A DNA stretch of 64,000 nucleotides from contig NC_037641.1 in NCBI RefSeq assembly GCF_003254395.2, positions 7,059,001 to 7,123,000 on the forward strand, read 5' to 3'. The notes beneath the pieces were generated by a model. The model did no database searches. It was not told the origin of the DNA and was given only the letters and a program-made list of their open reading frames with translations. The DNA is from Apis mellifera (Eukaryota > Arthropoda > Insecta > Hymenoptera > Apidae). The translations under genes and the position numbers were made by a program. Shown piece by piece: positions 46,955-60,774 of the stretch (positions are counted from its first letter, which is position 1; the number at the start of each line of letters is the position of its first letter).

Positions 46955-49250
46955 ATACGGTTTCAAGAACGATACTTGGTGGATTAATGCGAATTTTGTT
47001 ATGGTTAGAAAGTTTATGTTTCGGATAAAGTTGTGAAATTACTCGGTTCACGATGGTTAAGCAATAAAATCGTTCATTTAACATTTTAAGATGCTTGCTT
47101 AATAATCTTCTTCTAAGTTTCGTTCGATGATGTTAGAGATGACATAACGTAATTTGAGATATAATGTTTAAATGTTTTAGCAATGGTCATTTGATCGAAG
47201 GAGACGAGGGTGATACCTTGATTCCTCTTTTATAAAACTTTTTATTCCGTGCCATAAAGATTGAAGCTCGTCGAAAAAGAAATGAATAGCGATCATTTGC
47301 ATAATACAGAGTCGATTTTATTCGTCCCGTTCGAAATTGAATAATTCAACTGCCATACTATGGGTGATATTGATTTTATTTTTAATTAAATTTGATTGAA
47401 CAATTGAATTTGACATACCGTTACATGTATACATATATATTTTTTATTATTTCGCGTTACTGAAGAAGAAATAGATTTTAAAATGGAAACTAATACGATT
47501 AAAACAGAGATTTAAAATATAAAATAAATCTCTGGAATAAATAATAGATGAAATTCTCTCAGAGACAAATTATATATATGGAAAAATTTTCAACCGATCT
47601 TTTGACTATAAAAGAATTACCTTTATCTCCATTTCTTATTTCATCCAAACAATTTTTTAACTCATTGATGATAATGAAATATTATCATAATATTTTTCCA
47701 TTACAAAACTATGTACGAATTACACTGTATTCACAGTTTCCAATAACACTGCGTTCGAACAACGTGTCTGTATATTATTCCATATACAATCCCAAATGCA
47801 TAATAATAGTTTAAACACGCGTCCAAGGTAAACGCGATAAAATTCAAATTACTCTAAATGACGATAATTTCTGGTTTAATTATTACGCACAGATAGGCGC
47901 GTTAAACGTGGCCAACCAAGAAAAGAAATATTATTAAACAAAAAAAGAAAAGGAAGAAAAAAAAGAAAATTAAAAACAGAATCGCGTTACATTTGCATGT
48001 CATTAAAATGTTTCCACGTTTCTTTAATAAATCACATCGTGTCCACATGGTGTTGTGTCGACATCGGAGTTAAATTAAATGCACACATCCCGAAAATTTC
48101 AACCGCGCCCAGCCACCAACGCGTTTACCATAGCGTGTTAAACATGGCAAACATCGGTGTATACCCTGGCAAAAATCGGCTTGCAATCCGACTTTGCGTC
48201 TGCTAACCCCTCCACTTCTCGCGAGAAACTCGAACAGCGAATTGTACGTAACAATACATTTAAATCTTTTTCACGAGCTTCGTCGATTCGCGCGAATCAA
48301 TTAACGCGAGAAAAGTGACGAAGAAAGCTTTTCCAATGATTTTAATATCTTATCGGGGAGAATATATATTTCATCATTTAGAAGGGAGTTAATTGTTCTG
48401 GTGGATAATTTATTTGGATCGATCTTCCAGATGTTTAAGAAGAATTCTTAATATTTTGTTTTTTGCACGAAGATTTCGAAGGAGAATTTTATTTCTCTTC
48501 TATGGATCAGAATAAATAAAAGGAGTGAATAAAAATTAAGAATGGTGAATTTTTTATATAACGTGAATTATATTGATTTCGATTAAATAATAATTTTAAA
48601 TATAAAATATATGATTGCGTTTCGCAAGTAGTGAATATGCGGTTCTATATTTTAAATCCCTGTGAAAAAATGAATTTTAGCTGGTGATATTAATTTTTGC
48701 GAATAATAATATAAATATTCTGGTAAATTTCTCCTCTTTTTTTCCTGCCAGAATTAAAAACCGCAACAACGTGACATGCATCTTGTGCAGTTTTATCTCG
48801 TATCGATGTTTTTAAATATTTCAACGTTCACTTAAGAATTATTGAACGATGAAAATATTAAACATAGCTCTAATTGTTCGATAAATTCCATTCGCGGAGA
48901 ATATAGGAAAAACTCAGCCAAATACCGGTGAATACTGCTACCTGTTATTGTTTTTAAAGCAATTAGAAATTTTCTGACGTCGATTAAACTTACGATTTTA
49001 TGCTTTCGAATGTCTTGATTTCGAGTGTCACGATTTTCGATTATTTAAAAATTTAATAAGAAAATGGAGATACTTTCAAGTATTATTATTAATTCCAAAT
49101 TTCAAGTACTACAATAAATTCAACGTATTTTTTACAATCCCTAAGTTCCAAAATCAAGAATAAATCTCAAAAGATTTAAATTTTTCTTCCTGCTTTCAAA
49201 TATCTGATCCATATTTTTCCTTCTCCACGATATCATAAACCTCTTCGCAT
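46955..49250. other. A+T-rich DNA with one strong acceptor-like site
   Basis: A+T-rich. 47,990-48,330 is mixed. A long polypyrimidine tract followed by TGCCAG ends at 48,751 and is the best acceptor consensus in this half of the window. After it a frame reads IKNRNNVTCILCSFISYRCF and stops, and AATAAA occurs at 49,155, so a short terminal exon is conceivable but unsupported. Confidence 0.4.
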
Positions 49251-49700
49251 CCGCGTCTTGCGAAACATAGAATCGAAGCTCAGAGTTGAGAGCAGATTTT
49301 CACACGGCGCAGACGGCGACGACCGGTTTTCGATGTCATTTCGAGCAACTCGTAAAATACGAGGCAAGATGCTCTACGACTTTCCGTTTCGCAGGCTTCG
49401 ATCGGCAGATAGAAGCTACAACGGTGGAAACACAATCATCGATCATCCCTGACACGTGAAATCCCTTTAAGATATATACCACCGTTTCGTATATTCCTCG
49501 CCTCCTCGTGTCACGATCCACCGCGTTCCTTGATGTATAGCAACCTTTTCCACCCTTATTCCAGATTTGCATCGCGGAAAATCGTTATCAAAATCGGCAA
49601 GAGGAACGATATCTCGATAGTCGGATCCGGGAGAAAATGGCATTCTTTTCGATTTCGCCTCGATCTTTTTCCCAGATCGGTATCTCCTTACGTGAAAATA
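49251..49700. promoter_or_regulatory. mixed islet
   Basis: CpG-containing DNA open on both strands. The plus frame (49,258-49,452) has balanced composition but lacks an ATG at its start. The minus frames overlap it. No family recognised; treated as an islet. Confidence 0.2.
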
Positions 49701-52700
49701 GGCTTCTGGAATGCAATTTCGGAAAATTGTAAGGAAAAATTGAAAAATTCTTCGAATATCGAGAGAGAAAATATATATACAGAGATATGATAATTTTTTA
49801 AACAAAATCGTGTAATCTCTTTATTATTGTTTAAATTATGAATTGAATAATATTGAATGACGATTAAATTATTTAGAGACAAGTGATGTAATGATCGGTG
49901 AAGCAGATTAGTATTCTGAATAATTTGAATAAATGGTATGGATCAATCATTAAACGCGTATTGTAAAATAATTCGTTGCTTGATTGCGAGTAAGATTAAT
50001 TTAGACGAGTGGAACAGGTTGGTTATGATCGGACAGATACAGGATATAGGTCAATCGTTACAGGTCATCGAGGATTTATACAAATTTTAATATACATCCT
50101 CGCAAAAAAAAATTAACGCGAATTTTCTCTTTACAGTATTAACGATTAAAAGTCGTTAAATTATATGAAACATGCATTTTGAAAGCGAGCGAAGAGCAAA
50201 GTTAGCCGAGATGTTTTAGTAAACACGTTTAAGCCCACCAGCGTATTATAATTTTTTTTAAGTTTAAATTCCGTGAACCGAAATTTCTACGCTTTTACCA
50301 TTTAATGCCATTTAGAAATTATAATTCGTACTTTATGAATTTCTCGTAGACGATGAATTTGAGAAAACAACGGAAAAATTATTACATCGTTTTATCTTCC
50401 CTTTAACACTCTCGTCTTAAATTAATCGCGCGTAATGAATCGAGATAGCGTGTTTAGTTTAAATGAAAATATAATCAGGAATATTAAAAATGGAAGGAAT
50501 CGATCGAAAAGTGTATTAGGAAACAATATCAAATTCAATTTTTTTTTTTTATAAATCCGTTCATAAATGTAAGAGTCTCAAAAAAAATATTTCATAATAT
50601 TGCATTTAATATCTTCATCAAGTGATAATACGATTCCATTATTTCTCGCGAATGAAGATAATCGAGAAGCGTTTTTAAACAAAGTTCATCTTGTTCGTCG
50701 TATCTCCTCGATTCAACAATTTCCTGCGCTATTAATACTTTTTTTTTTCCTTTTCTTTTTCACAAAAACCGTCCAATTAAAGAGAAAACTGTTAAAGTTA
50801 AAAAAGGGAGGGGCAGGGAGTAAACGAGCGAGGGTAATACGACATTTTTCGCGGCAGAAAGTATTAAAATATACTAGAGAGCAACCACGCCACTTTCGCG
50901 GGTACGTTATTCCACGACGTATATTAACATGCAAATTTCTGCAAATTTTCCACCATGATACGTTGACATATATTTACAAAATCGTCGCCCATCCAGGGAT
51001 TCAATTACATCATCATTCCTCGTATAAAATAATGATTTATCGTCTTGATTTATCGTGATAAGAAACGATTTTTACGATCCACACATTTTTCTTTTCTCTT
51101 CTCAAATGTACGAGTTATGAATTATCCATTGAAAACCCCTTTTTCTTTTTTTTTTTAAATCCTGATTACTTTTAACTTGGACCGTTACCGCTAAGTTTTC
51201 TAACGCGCTTTACTCGACGAGTTTCCAAGTCCGCGGCAAACTAACAGCGCTTTTATGAAGATTATATTCCACCAGCTTCCTGTTACCTCGATCAAACTTA
51301 TAAAAATCTTAAATAGGAAATTGATTAGGAAGTTTCAGTGGCTTTAGTTGTAAGTTGGAAAATAGTCCTCTAATATCTGTAGAAGGATAGATTATGAATT
51401 ATTCGTTCGAAGGATACACACATCTTAGTCTTTGAAGGAAAATTTTGTTTGCATTACAAGAAAGAGAAGAAGAAGATGGAATAACGACAAAGCAGAAGAA
51501 ATAGATAATCGAGAGATTCTTAGAAGTATCGAAACTTTAAGTGGATGTATATAATAATTAATAATTAATCCTAGAAAAGAAATAAAAAGAGGCAAAATGA
51601 ATTATTGCTAGAAAAAATAAAATTTCCAAAGAGAATTTCTATTGCTTAATGAATTCATAGATAGATCAGACTGTAATTAAATGGTTCTTGGTTAATGGAA
51701 TCGTTTCGATAAATATTTCCAAGTCGAGAGGAAATATTTTTTAATCTTTAACATATTCTTAGGTTATTGCCACGTTTCTTCTGTCTTCGTTAGGATTTAC
51801 ATTGTTACGATATGATCAAAGTTTCATGAATGGATCGCGAAACGACTGACCTACACTCCGGGGGCAAAACTTTTGTCTGGTCAATGACTTCCGATACCAC
51901 TACTAGCAGCCTCCCGCGGATCAATAACGTAGTATTTACTTTAAAAAAAAAAAAAAAAAAATCTAGAAATACGAGGATATATTCATTTTTGAAAATTTTT
52001 CTCGCGTACAATCATTATTTTGGATAAATTTTTACATATCGCGTATGTAACAATTGGAAAATATAATTCGTATAATTTTATACGCGAAATCAAAGGCATT
52101 CGATAGATCGTTTCATTTCGTTCGTTCTCTTATATTAAATATCACTCTTCCCTTCTCTCCGGAGTTTAATTAATTTTTCAAGTTTTGAAGTTTCCAAGTT
52201 GATAACTAATAAATTATTAAAGCGCAGCTAAAGTGGCGGTAATCTTTCCAAGTTAAGTAGATTATTAACTTCTATCGCGTAGAACATCTTTCAATTTTAA
52301 TAAATTCAATTTTTATGCGAATTCGAACTAACCTTCTACGATGTAAAAATTGATGATTCTTTCGTTTGTTTGAATGTGTTATTATTAATTTCTTTCTCGA
52401 CAGATTATTTCCGCGTTAATTAAAGAAAATTAAAGAAAAATATCGTTCTCGTAATAATATAATATCGAAATTCACCACTTATCATTCATATTCCATCGGC
52501 CGTCTAAACAACATTTGATAGCAATCACGATATATCTCGAACTCGATATTATCTAAATGAATTTCCCCGTTACACCAACGAAATAACTGTCGAGCCTGAA
52601 TTTCGAGCATCGATCGACGTCAAATCTCTCCGTTTAATTATAAACCAATCGTTGGATAGTTGGATAAACGTTACATTCTTTGTTAATAACAATTCATCAA

Positions 52701-52990
52701 AAACAAAACAATCACCTACATATATGTTCTTTTCATTCCTAAGAAGCTTGTAGTATTTCTTGACGAACGAAATTTTCTTCAAATTAAAATTTAATCATTT
52801 GATTTTGGATAAATTCTGGATAAATTCAAAATTCACGTATACATACATTTCTTCGAATAAAGCAACAAACTTTTACTTTTACTTTACAAATTTATATTAC
52901 ACTATTAATCAGTAAAATATTATTCCAAAGTGCTCATATAACGATTTCTAAACGTGTTACCGCAGATTTGCAAAGAAATTCTTATCGTTC
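49701..52990. other. A+T-rich non-coding DNA
   Basis: A+T-rich with T or A runs at 50,539-50,550, 50,740-50,760 and 51,943-51,960. The frame at 50,600-51,058 has no ATG until its end. 50,800-50,960 and 51,180-51,300 are slightly more complex. No gene supported. Confidence 0.55.
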
Positions 52991-53022
52991 TTATGAATAT
53001 TAACAATTGTTAATATTCATAA
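52991..53022. repeat. perfect 32-bp palindrome
   Basis: The sequence equals its own reverse complement over 32 bases: TTATGAATATTAACAA is followed directly by its complement in reverse. An outer CTTAT/ATAAG pair extends the symmetry with a few mismatches. Perfect palindromes of this length are rare even in A+T-rich DNA. It could extrude as a cruciform or be the junction of a small inverted duplication. Confidence 0.9.
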
Positions 53023-53620
53023 ACGTATAAAGAAAAGGCAAGCCAGGAAGAATGTCCGCAAAATTTCACTTTTCGAAGGATAAAACGTTTTTCAAACCGA
53101 GCGCAATTTCCCCCAAAATCGCGGTTAAAATTCATTAGCGATGAATTTCGTTGCGCTGCTCGCGTTTCCACCGAAACCCGCATCCCATTCGATCGTTCTT
53201 CCTGCCTGGCGAATCGCGCGTTTCCGTTTTTAGGTATCCCCTGCATTATCGTAGACACCGTTTAACCGACATTTCATCGCGAGGAAGAAAGGGATGAAAA
53301 AAAAATGGCGAGAAAAGCGTGTGTCCCATATCTCTCATTATAGTTATTCACACGAGTCCCTGTCACGTGTATATGTATATATGTGTGTGTGTGTATGCGA
53401 TTTTGCATCGTGGCAATGATATCGACGCGTCGTTGCTCGTAAATTAGCCCGCGTTGCTTTCAACAGAGAGCCACTTCAACATCGTGATACACTTTATCCG
53501 GTTTTTCGTGGCTCGTTTGTTCTGGACAATTTTGTCCGGATTAAAAGGAAGAAAAGGAGGAGTTTAATTGGGCGGGAAATACGAATGGATCGGGTTTGTT
53601 TCGTCGATTATTGGAAATTA
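53023..53620. promoter_or_regulatory. CpG-containing islet with a TG microsatellite
   Basis: Mixed DNA, with a TATATG/TGTGTG run at 53,368-53,394 and AAAAATGGCGAG (a Pho/YY1-type ATGGCG core) near 53,301-53,312. A minus frame (53,010-53,258) is unremarkable. Probably a regulatory islet. Confidence 0.25.
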
Positions 53621-56600
53621 ATAATGATGGCGAGAATAATATTTTGCCAAGATATTTAATCGAAAGTATTTGATTGGAAATGGAATTGCAATTGTTCGGC
53701 TTGTTGTTTGGAACAATCGTGTAATTAAAGTGAATTTGTGATCGCGAGAATGAGAGACGTCTGAGAATGCGTACACCTTATTTGCTTAACAGTGTTAAGC
53801 AATCGTTCTTCGCGCTTTGCTTGTTTCGTGCAAATTCGATGGAATAAACGTTACCGTGGAAAATTAGAGAAATGGAGGACGAGGAGGGAGTGTGGGAAAA
53901 ATATTGACAAATGATATTCGCGAGAATGTTGACACGTTTATTCACGAAAAGCTTATAAGTGATATTTTATTGATGCAATTCTGTTTGAACTCTACGCGTG
54001 TGTTATTCCATGGGAAATGTTACGTTGCTCGAGGTATCGACAACAACAACAACCGGTTATTATTATTTATATTTTATTTAGAATATCGTTATTATCGAAA
54101 TATCTAACGAACACGCGGTTATTAACGAACGTGTTTGGATTCTATGTTTCTATTGTAGAATATCGTGTTATATAATATATCGAAGGAAATACAGTTTATT
54201 CGCGAAACCAGGACCAATGAAATAAACAGATTATAACGCAATTAGAGCACAATATATGCGAATATAACATAATTGGATGAATTTTAATAATAGAAAAATT
54301 CTATCCTATAAAACGATTTCCTTTCCCTCTCAAGTGCAAATCAACTTTGCTATTATTAATAATCAAATCAAACTGCAGATATTAAATTAATTCACCGAGG
54401 GAGAGAATAATAATCCAACTTTTATTAACTTTTAATTAAAATAATCTTAACAAGCGACTTTACGTAACAGGAATTTACATAATAGAATTTCTCAAATTTT
54501 TTTTTAATAGAAAATACCTTCCAGTCCATTTTATAAATCGACCATGAAAAAAGATGAATCGCATCTGTAGCGAAATTATTTCGACAAAGGATCGACCGTA
54601 AGAGTTTATTTATTAAAAAAAAAAAAAAAAAAAAGAACGAAACAAAATTGAATCGAGGAACTCGAGTGATTATTCGTTATCACGAAGCGCTTAAAAACGA
54701 AAAAAAAGGCTACTCTTGAACGCAAAATCTCGAATTAAATCTTTATACGGCCCATCTACTCGAGAATCGTAATTTCGAATAAATTCTTCTGCGAAATTTT
54801 CTTTTTTTTTTTTCTTTTCCATCCAATAACAGAGTTCGAATATCCTTTAATCCTCTGTTTCGATGCGCGAAATCCCTTGTTCGAAACACGACTCGCAATA
54901 AGGGCGTTTATCATTGATGTACGGACCTCGAGACGAGGAGCACAGTTGAATGAATATATCGAGAAATGAGTCGAAGATATTATACATAAGCTTTCCCAGG
55001 AACGGGATGGAACGCTACTATCGTAAAACGAGGAAGGGAGGGAAAAGGGGGAGGGATGGGAAAACGATACCTCGATATTTAACCGGGCCGCCGTTGTTTC
55101 GTTTTTTTAATTCTCGTTTTTAGAGAGCGGGCGTTCCAAAGGTATGGAACAACATAGGTTTCCATTCGCTTTTCGACATTTTTACCAAAGAATTGCGAAA
55201 GCATCGGGAACGTGATAAATCTTAGAACGAAATAGAATATTTTAAGGCAAATGTCGTTGTCACTTTGATAAACGACACGAAATGAATGTAAATTCAGGTG
55301 CGATATGTTAATCATAAAATTTGTTGAATTTTGAATGAAAAAAAAAGATTCAAATTAAAATATTAAAAGAAAGAAGAATGTTGATGTTGTTGCAACAGAT
55401 CATAATTCTAGAATTAAATTTAATTTGAAAAATTACGAAAATAATTCATACGAATGAATGAATTATTAATTCGTGCTCCACAGAAGAAAGTTATCACCGA
55501 TATGTACAATTTTGTTGCGGCCAGCGAACAATTAAATCCACGTAACGAAACAAATTATCGAATTTTAACGAAGCCGCGATCTTCGATTTATCGTGATCCG
55601 ATGAAATAAAAAACTAGAATATTCCTTTCTTCGGTTAGGAAACGACCGGGTTATATTTTCAGGAACATCATTCTCGAACAAATATTTGCGGGAGAAAGAT
55701 TCACGCGAGGAGGACGAATACCAGCCAGACCATACCCCGGCCTCTTAATTATCGACGACCGATTAATTAACGGTGGGCTCACGTTTCACCGAAACGAGGA
55801 TCGTTTTCGCCCGTGGATATTCGCCCGATTCTTACCATCCTGCCATCGTCCCACCACCCTCTCCTGTATTCAACCAACCACTATCGATTTCGCATGAATC
55901 AAACCTGGAACGAGATAAACGCCCCTCCTTGTAATTTTTATAGACCCGGTGCGCTCGATAGTGAATTCGGGGATGGATATTAATTTCAACAGATGGAGGA
56001 TGGTGTAACGTCGAAATGCATCGCTGAGAGGAAGGGGATGTTTATGAATAAGTTGAACGACTGGCTTGCTACGCAACATTTTTTCCGCTCGATGTTTTTA
56101 ACTGGAAAATTTAGTAGTGAATTTTTTCTCTCTCTCTCTAGAAAAACTATTTTCCGTAAATTTTGCTTTTAACGATGGAATTCTCTGGAGAGGATCAACC
56201 GTTTTAATCCGTTTTGCTAGGATGATCGAATAGTTTGTTATTTCTCGTTATTATTTTATTCTCTGGAAATATTATCTGGAAAAATTATTTTCTTCAAGTT
56301 ATTTGTGAATTGTGAAAATTTTGGAATATTGTTATTTCTTTTTTTTTTTTTTTGAGGAAAAGAAATTCTCAGATAAATAACGATGAGCAATAAAATTTTC
56401 TCGTTATGTATAAATAAACGAAATACAAAGTTTTATCGTGAAATTAACGTCATAATGAAAGAAGAGACAAAAATCTGTTTTGCTTTTGTTATAGTCGTTA
56501 ATCATCCTCTTCATCGAGGAGGAGAGATCGATCAATTTTCTGCGTCGAAACCGTTCTCATCTAAATGTTTAAATTGAACGACGCGAAAATGCATAACGTT

Positions 56601-56928
56601 TAATGGATTGAAATAGCTGCACGGAATATAATGCATTTTCTATTGCCATTATTTCCACGGGGCATCGCGTATACAGATTAGAGCATCGCATTATCCAAGA
56701 TTTCGCATTGTCGTTAAAAAACCGAATATTCAACGAAGAAATCCATATGAGGTGTCGCGCAACCACACGAAACTGTGCAATTCAAACGTGTCTTTTTATC
56801 GTTCTTTCATTTGATTTCTTTTTTTTTTAATTACGCTTCATCTCTTTCTCTCTCTAATTCATTTTCACTCTAATTGAAATAAAAAGAAAAAAAGATTCTA
56901 AAACCTTTTTATTCTCCTTCCTTCGATT
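53621..56928. other. A+T-rich DNA with small islets
   Basis: A+T-rich with a 20-base poly-A run at 54,615-54,634. More complex parts lie at 54,840-55,160 and 55,540-56,070. An acceptor-like TATATTTTCAG ends at 55,661 but no exon follows that I can recognise. No gene supported. Confidence 0.5.
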
Positions 56929-56957
56929 GCAATATCAAAAAATATTTTTGATATTGC
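56929..56957. repeat. perfect hairpin, 13-bp stem, 3-base loop
   Basis: GCAATATCAAAAA pairs perfectly with TTTTTGATATTGC across a three-base loop. It lies about 120 bases left of the tandem array. It is too short for a microRNA precursor. Confidence 0.85.
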
Positions 56958-57080
56958 CATCCACGGAGATCGTATAATTTATATTGATTGAAATAGCGCG
57001 TGACGTAGTGCAGAATATTAAATCGAACACTTTGTACATTGTTTATCTCTGCGAATGCGCCACAATATATCCTCCAACCA

Positions 57081-57800
57081 GTAGTCGATATCAACGAAAA
57101 AATACATACCTATTTAAAATACATCATCGTATTTTACAGCAATGTTATTAGAAGTAATAACTTGTCCTTTTTCAAACCATCGAACAACGTAGAAACAAGC
57201 ATAAATTATTCCACATTTTTTCTTTATTAATAAAATCATTTTTCGCAAATAAGTAGTCGATATCAATCAAAGTATCCACCTACCATCATTGTATTTTACA
57301 ATGTTATAGAAGTCTTATAACTTATCCTTTTAATTTTCAAACCATCATAATAATATATAACATAGAATAATATAGAATAACATAGAAACAAGCATAAATT
57401 ATTCCACATTTTTTCTTTATTAATAAAACCATTTTTCGCAAACAAGTAGTCGATATCAACAAAAAAGTACCCACCTACCATCATCGTATTTTACAGCAAT
57501 GTTATAGAAGTAATAACTTGTCCTTTCAATTTTTAGACTATCGAACAAACTTAATAACAAATTATTAATTTTTCTTTATTAATAAAACCATTTTTCAGAA
57601 ACGAGTAGTCTGTATCAACGAAAAAGTACCCACTTACCATCATCGTATTTTACAACAATGTTATAGAAGTAATAACTTGTCCTTTCAATTTTCAGACTAT
57701 CGAACAACGTTCAGGAACAAATTTAATAGCAAAATATTCGTTCATTTCTCTTTATTAATAAAACCATTTTTCAGAAACGAGTAGTTCGTATCAACGAATT
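57081..57800 (+). repeat. degenerate tandem array, about 4.1 units of 159-193 bp
   Basis: Units start at 57,081, 57,253, 57,446 and 57,605, with a partial fifth at 57,781, each beginning GTAGT followed by (C)GATATCAA or a variant. Shared segments include CATCATCGTATTTTAC, ATAGAAGTAATAACTTGTCC and CTTTATTAATAAAACC. Units differ by indels, and unit 2 has a local AGAATA expansion. The period is close to nucleosome length. No AGCT site was seen in the units, which argues against identity with the bee AluI satellite as I remember it (about 176 bp). No protein or tRNA is encoded. Confidence 0.9.
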
Positions 57801-60285
57801 CATCGAGACCGTAAGAAACAGAGTAACAAGTTTATTTCACGCCATGCTCGCGATCGATCGTGGCGTTTATCGTGGCGTTGAATTATCGCGAATGTACCGC
57901 AATATTCGAAGGCCAGGTATGAAATATTCGTTCGCTTTAAGATCGCGAATATCAAATCGTGGATCCTGGAAATTTACGCGGAACGGGAAGCCAGGACTCA
58001 AGCTTCCTAACCTATTTCTTTACGTATTTTCTATTTTTCTCGATCCAATATCCGCTTATAAATAACGATAGAAACGTTATGAAATACCTATACGAATTTC
58101 ATTGGGAGCACGATGGGGGACGCAACTGCGCGTGCATTCCGATTAAGCGAATTTATAGGAATATCAATGGCCTCATTACAATATCCCGATATTACCGTTT
58201 CGACGGAACAACCGTCCCGTATCTTCGTTTTTCACCTGTTATTACGATTATTTGCATTTTTTTTTCTTTCTTCCTTTTTTTTGCACCTTGCTCCGAACGG
58301 AACGATTCGATAAAACACACGAATCGACGTGACAAATCGATGCGTGGTATTTCGTTAAACGGGGTTTATTTTTTAACGATTACTCAATCTTTTTTTTTCA
58401 ACCGTCGCAAGTTGATACTTTACTATATTTATTTCCTTCTGTGACAATAATATTTGTTTCACAGACTGAGATTCGAAAAAAGGGAAAAAGTAATAAATGG
58501 TAGGTTTATCCAAAGAATTGATCGAGTTTTGATTGGAGGTAGTTTTATTTTTCTTTTTTTTTTTTTTTTTTACCCGATCGCGAATCCTCAAATTGATCGA
58601 TGAATGAAAAATACTCTTTAAAAAATAAACACACGGAATCGAAACATTTTACGAGAACAAAATTTTATCAAAAAAAAAAAAAGAAAGAAAAAAGAAAGGA
58701 GGGGAAAAAGTTAATCGATTTCACGGTTCAATAAAAGGAGGAATAGGGGGAAATATTCATCAGAAATTGCTGGAAGGAATGAAAAATAAAATGGGAACTA
58801 AAATTTAAATTCAATGCTCAAAGAATAGTTGTCTGATGAAACAAAGTTCTAAAGGAAATATCAATTTTCCTAACCAACTAACCGTTCTCTTTTAAAATAA
58901 ATATTCGACGAAAAAAAAAAGAAGAAAAAATATGTACCCATTGGAAAGAATCAAACGAATGAGAATAAATAAAAATCGGCATTGGAACAATTTTTCCACC
59001 TCGATAAAATATATCGATAAAATTTCACCAATTTTCTTTCCTCTAATTGAATTTCATTACCCGGAATCGAAAAAATTGAAAATTCTCGCCGTAACGAGGC
59101 CAAGCGATTACGCGAATAAGCCGGGAATAGAATACGTATGTAGAATTGGCAAGAATTCTAGGACTAGATTCGACTAGATTAGTGCAACAACGTGCAAGAA
59201 TAAAAAGTCGAGTAACGAAGATGAAATAATAAAAATAAAATTGGAAAACGAAGCGATAAAACAGATCGAATACAAAAATAATCGAATCGAAAAAATCCAG
59301 CTAAATATTCGATACGATATAATATTATTTGTCGACGAATGTTCAACGAACGTGTTTTATTCGTTGTATTCGCATCAAAGAAAATCACAAAATAGTCACT
59401 CATCGGATGACGAAGAGGCGTGAATTAGCAACGATAATGGTGCACAGGGCGTGTAACACGAAATACAGAAATTCCAGAGTAAAGTATCGCGGACATGGAG
59501 TGGATGCGTGGCGTTAATTTATAACGTGCGTGACACTGTGAAACCATAGATCGCCACACGACTCGCCATTGTACGCGCCGTTATGGCGATAATATTCTAA
59601 TCGAGGCCGGTCGCCACGTCAAGGCGCATTAGGCCTTGTGCACACGGTGCTATACGCGTCGCTCTCCGTGCGATATCAATCGATGGATTTCGATGAATTC
59701 CTAACGTATGCATCCCCACTTACAGATAGGATTAGAATTAAAATTGAATTTTATCGAAAGTGAAAGTTTTTGATATTTTAAGAATATTAATTGAATTTCG
59801 ACAACGATTTTATATCGTACGTTGAAGAAAGGGTTTAAAGATGTATGAAAGATGGAAAAATTCTGAAGAAGTGTGCCCTTAAAACAGAGACGAAGGTTTA
59901 TGATGCTGGGATGCAGATGTTAAAATCGTAAAACTGATGGATACGTGGTAGGCCTGAAGGATCACAATAGTTTGAATTTTTCAACACCTACCTTTTAAGT
60001 ACAATTGAATTTTTAATGATATTTCGTCGAGCTTTGTACAGAATTTTATAAAATTTATATAATTCATTTCTCTCGAAAAGACTTACAAAAATTGAATTCG
60101 ATTATTGAACGTACAATTTAAACTAACTATCCAAGATTCAACTCGATACTCCACCAGAAAGTAAAGTATCGATAAAACATTGTATCTTAAAAAATAAATA
60201 AATAAATAAACATGAAATGAATATACAAAAATATCAACGCATCTAATCTAGATAATTTTCATCCAACGTTTTCCAACGTTCGTGC
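57801..60285. other. A+T-rich DNA with a structured CpG part at 59,540-59,700
   Basis: 57,840-58,340 is mixed. T and A runs lie at 58,554-58,571 and 58,668-58,681. At 59,540-59,700 the sequence is CpG-rich and can fold in two ways: ATCGCCA (59,550-59,556) or CGCCAT (59,564-59,569) can each pair with ATGGCGAT (59,583-59,590). No tRNA fold with a T-loop was found. Other frames are A+T-driven. Confidence 0.5.
60191..60210 (+). repeat. (AAAT)n simple repeat
   Basis: Four to five AAAT units. A simple repeat. Confidence 0.9.
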
Positions 60286-60774
60286 AAACAGAAAACCGAA
60301 GTGCGATATCCGGTCTTATTTCTCAGCCGATAGATGCAAGCTAAATGGACATTATTTGCGCACGTAATATCCGGAAAAGAAATATCAGAAAAATATACAC
60401 CACAGCTGTCTATAATATGCGTATTGCGTAGCGAGGTCTCGTACGGGGCTGCGATGAAGCGGAAACGTGACTTTACTGTTGCACTCCGTTGCCATGAAAT
60501 ATTGCAACCGAGGTATTGATGTGTCGTCGCGCATCGACTTAATCATGATGTACACGGCCTTTCCGCCGGTGAAAATATATAACGGATACGGGGCAAATGA
60601 TATTCTTATTTCGAGATGATACGGATGAATACCAGTTATTGGAAAGTTTGAAAATTTAGATCAACCTGTATACACAGAGTAGATTCGTTTATTAGAAAAA
60701 TGAAATTAATACGCAAGTTTTAACAGATAAATTATTACAAGAGTGCGTCAATTCTATGAAATATATATCATCAA

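Noticed and set aside
47263..47272. GAAGCTCGTC resembles the start of miR-993
   Set aside because: Only ten bases match and no hairpin is seen.
57081..57800. Tandem array as the bee AluI satellite
   Set aside because: The unit length is similar to what I recall for that family, but I saw no AGCT site in the units. A repeat-library search would be decisive.
57959..58444. 161-codon frame
   Set aside because: It begins at a GTG, contains poly-F/L segments coded by T-rich runs, and overlaps two other open frames.
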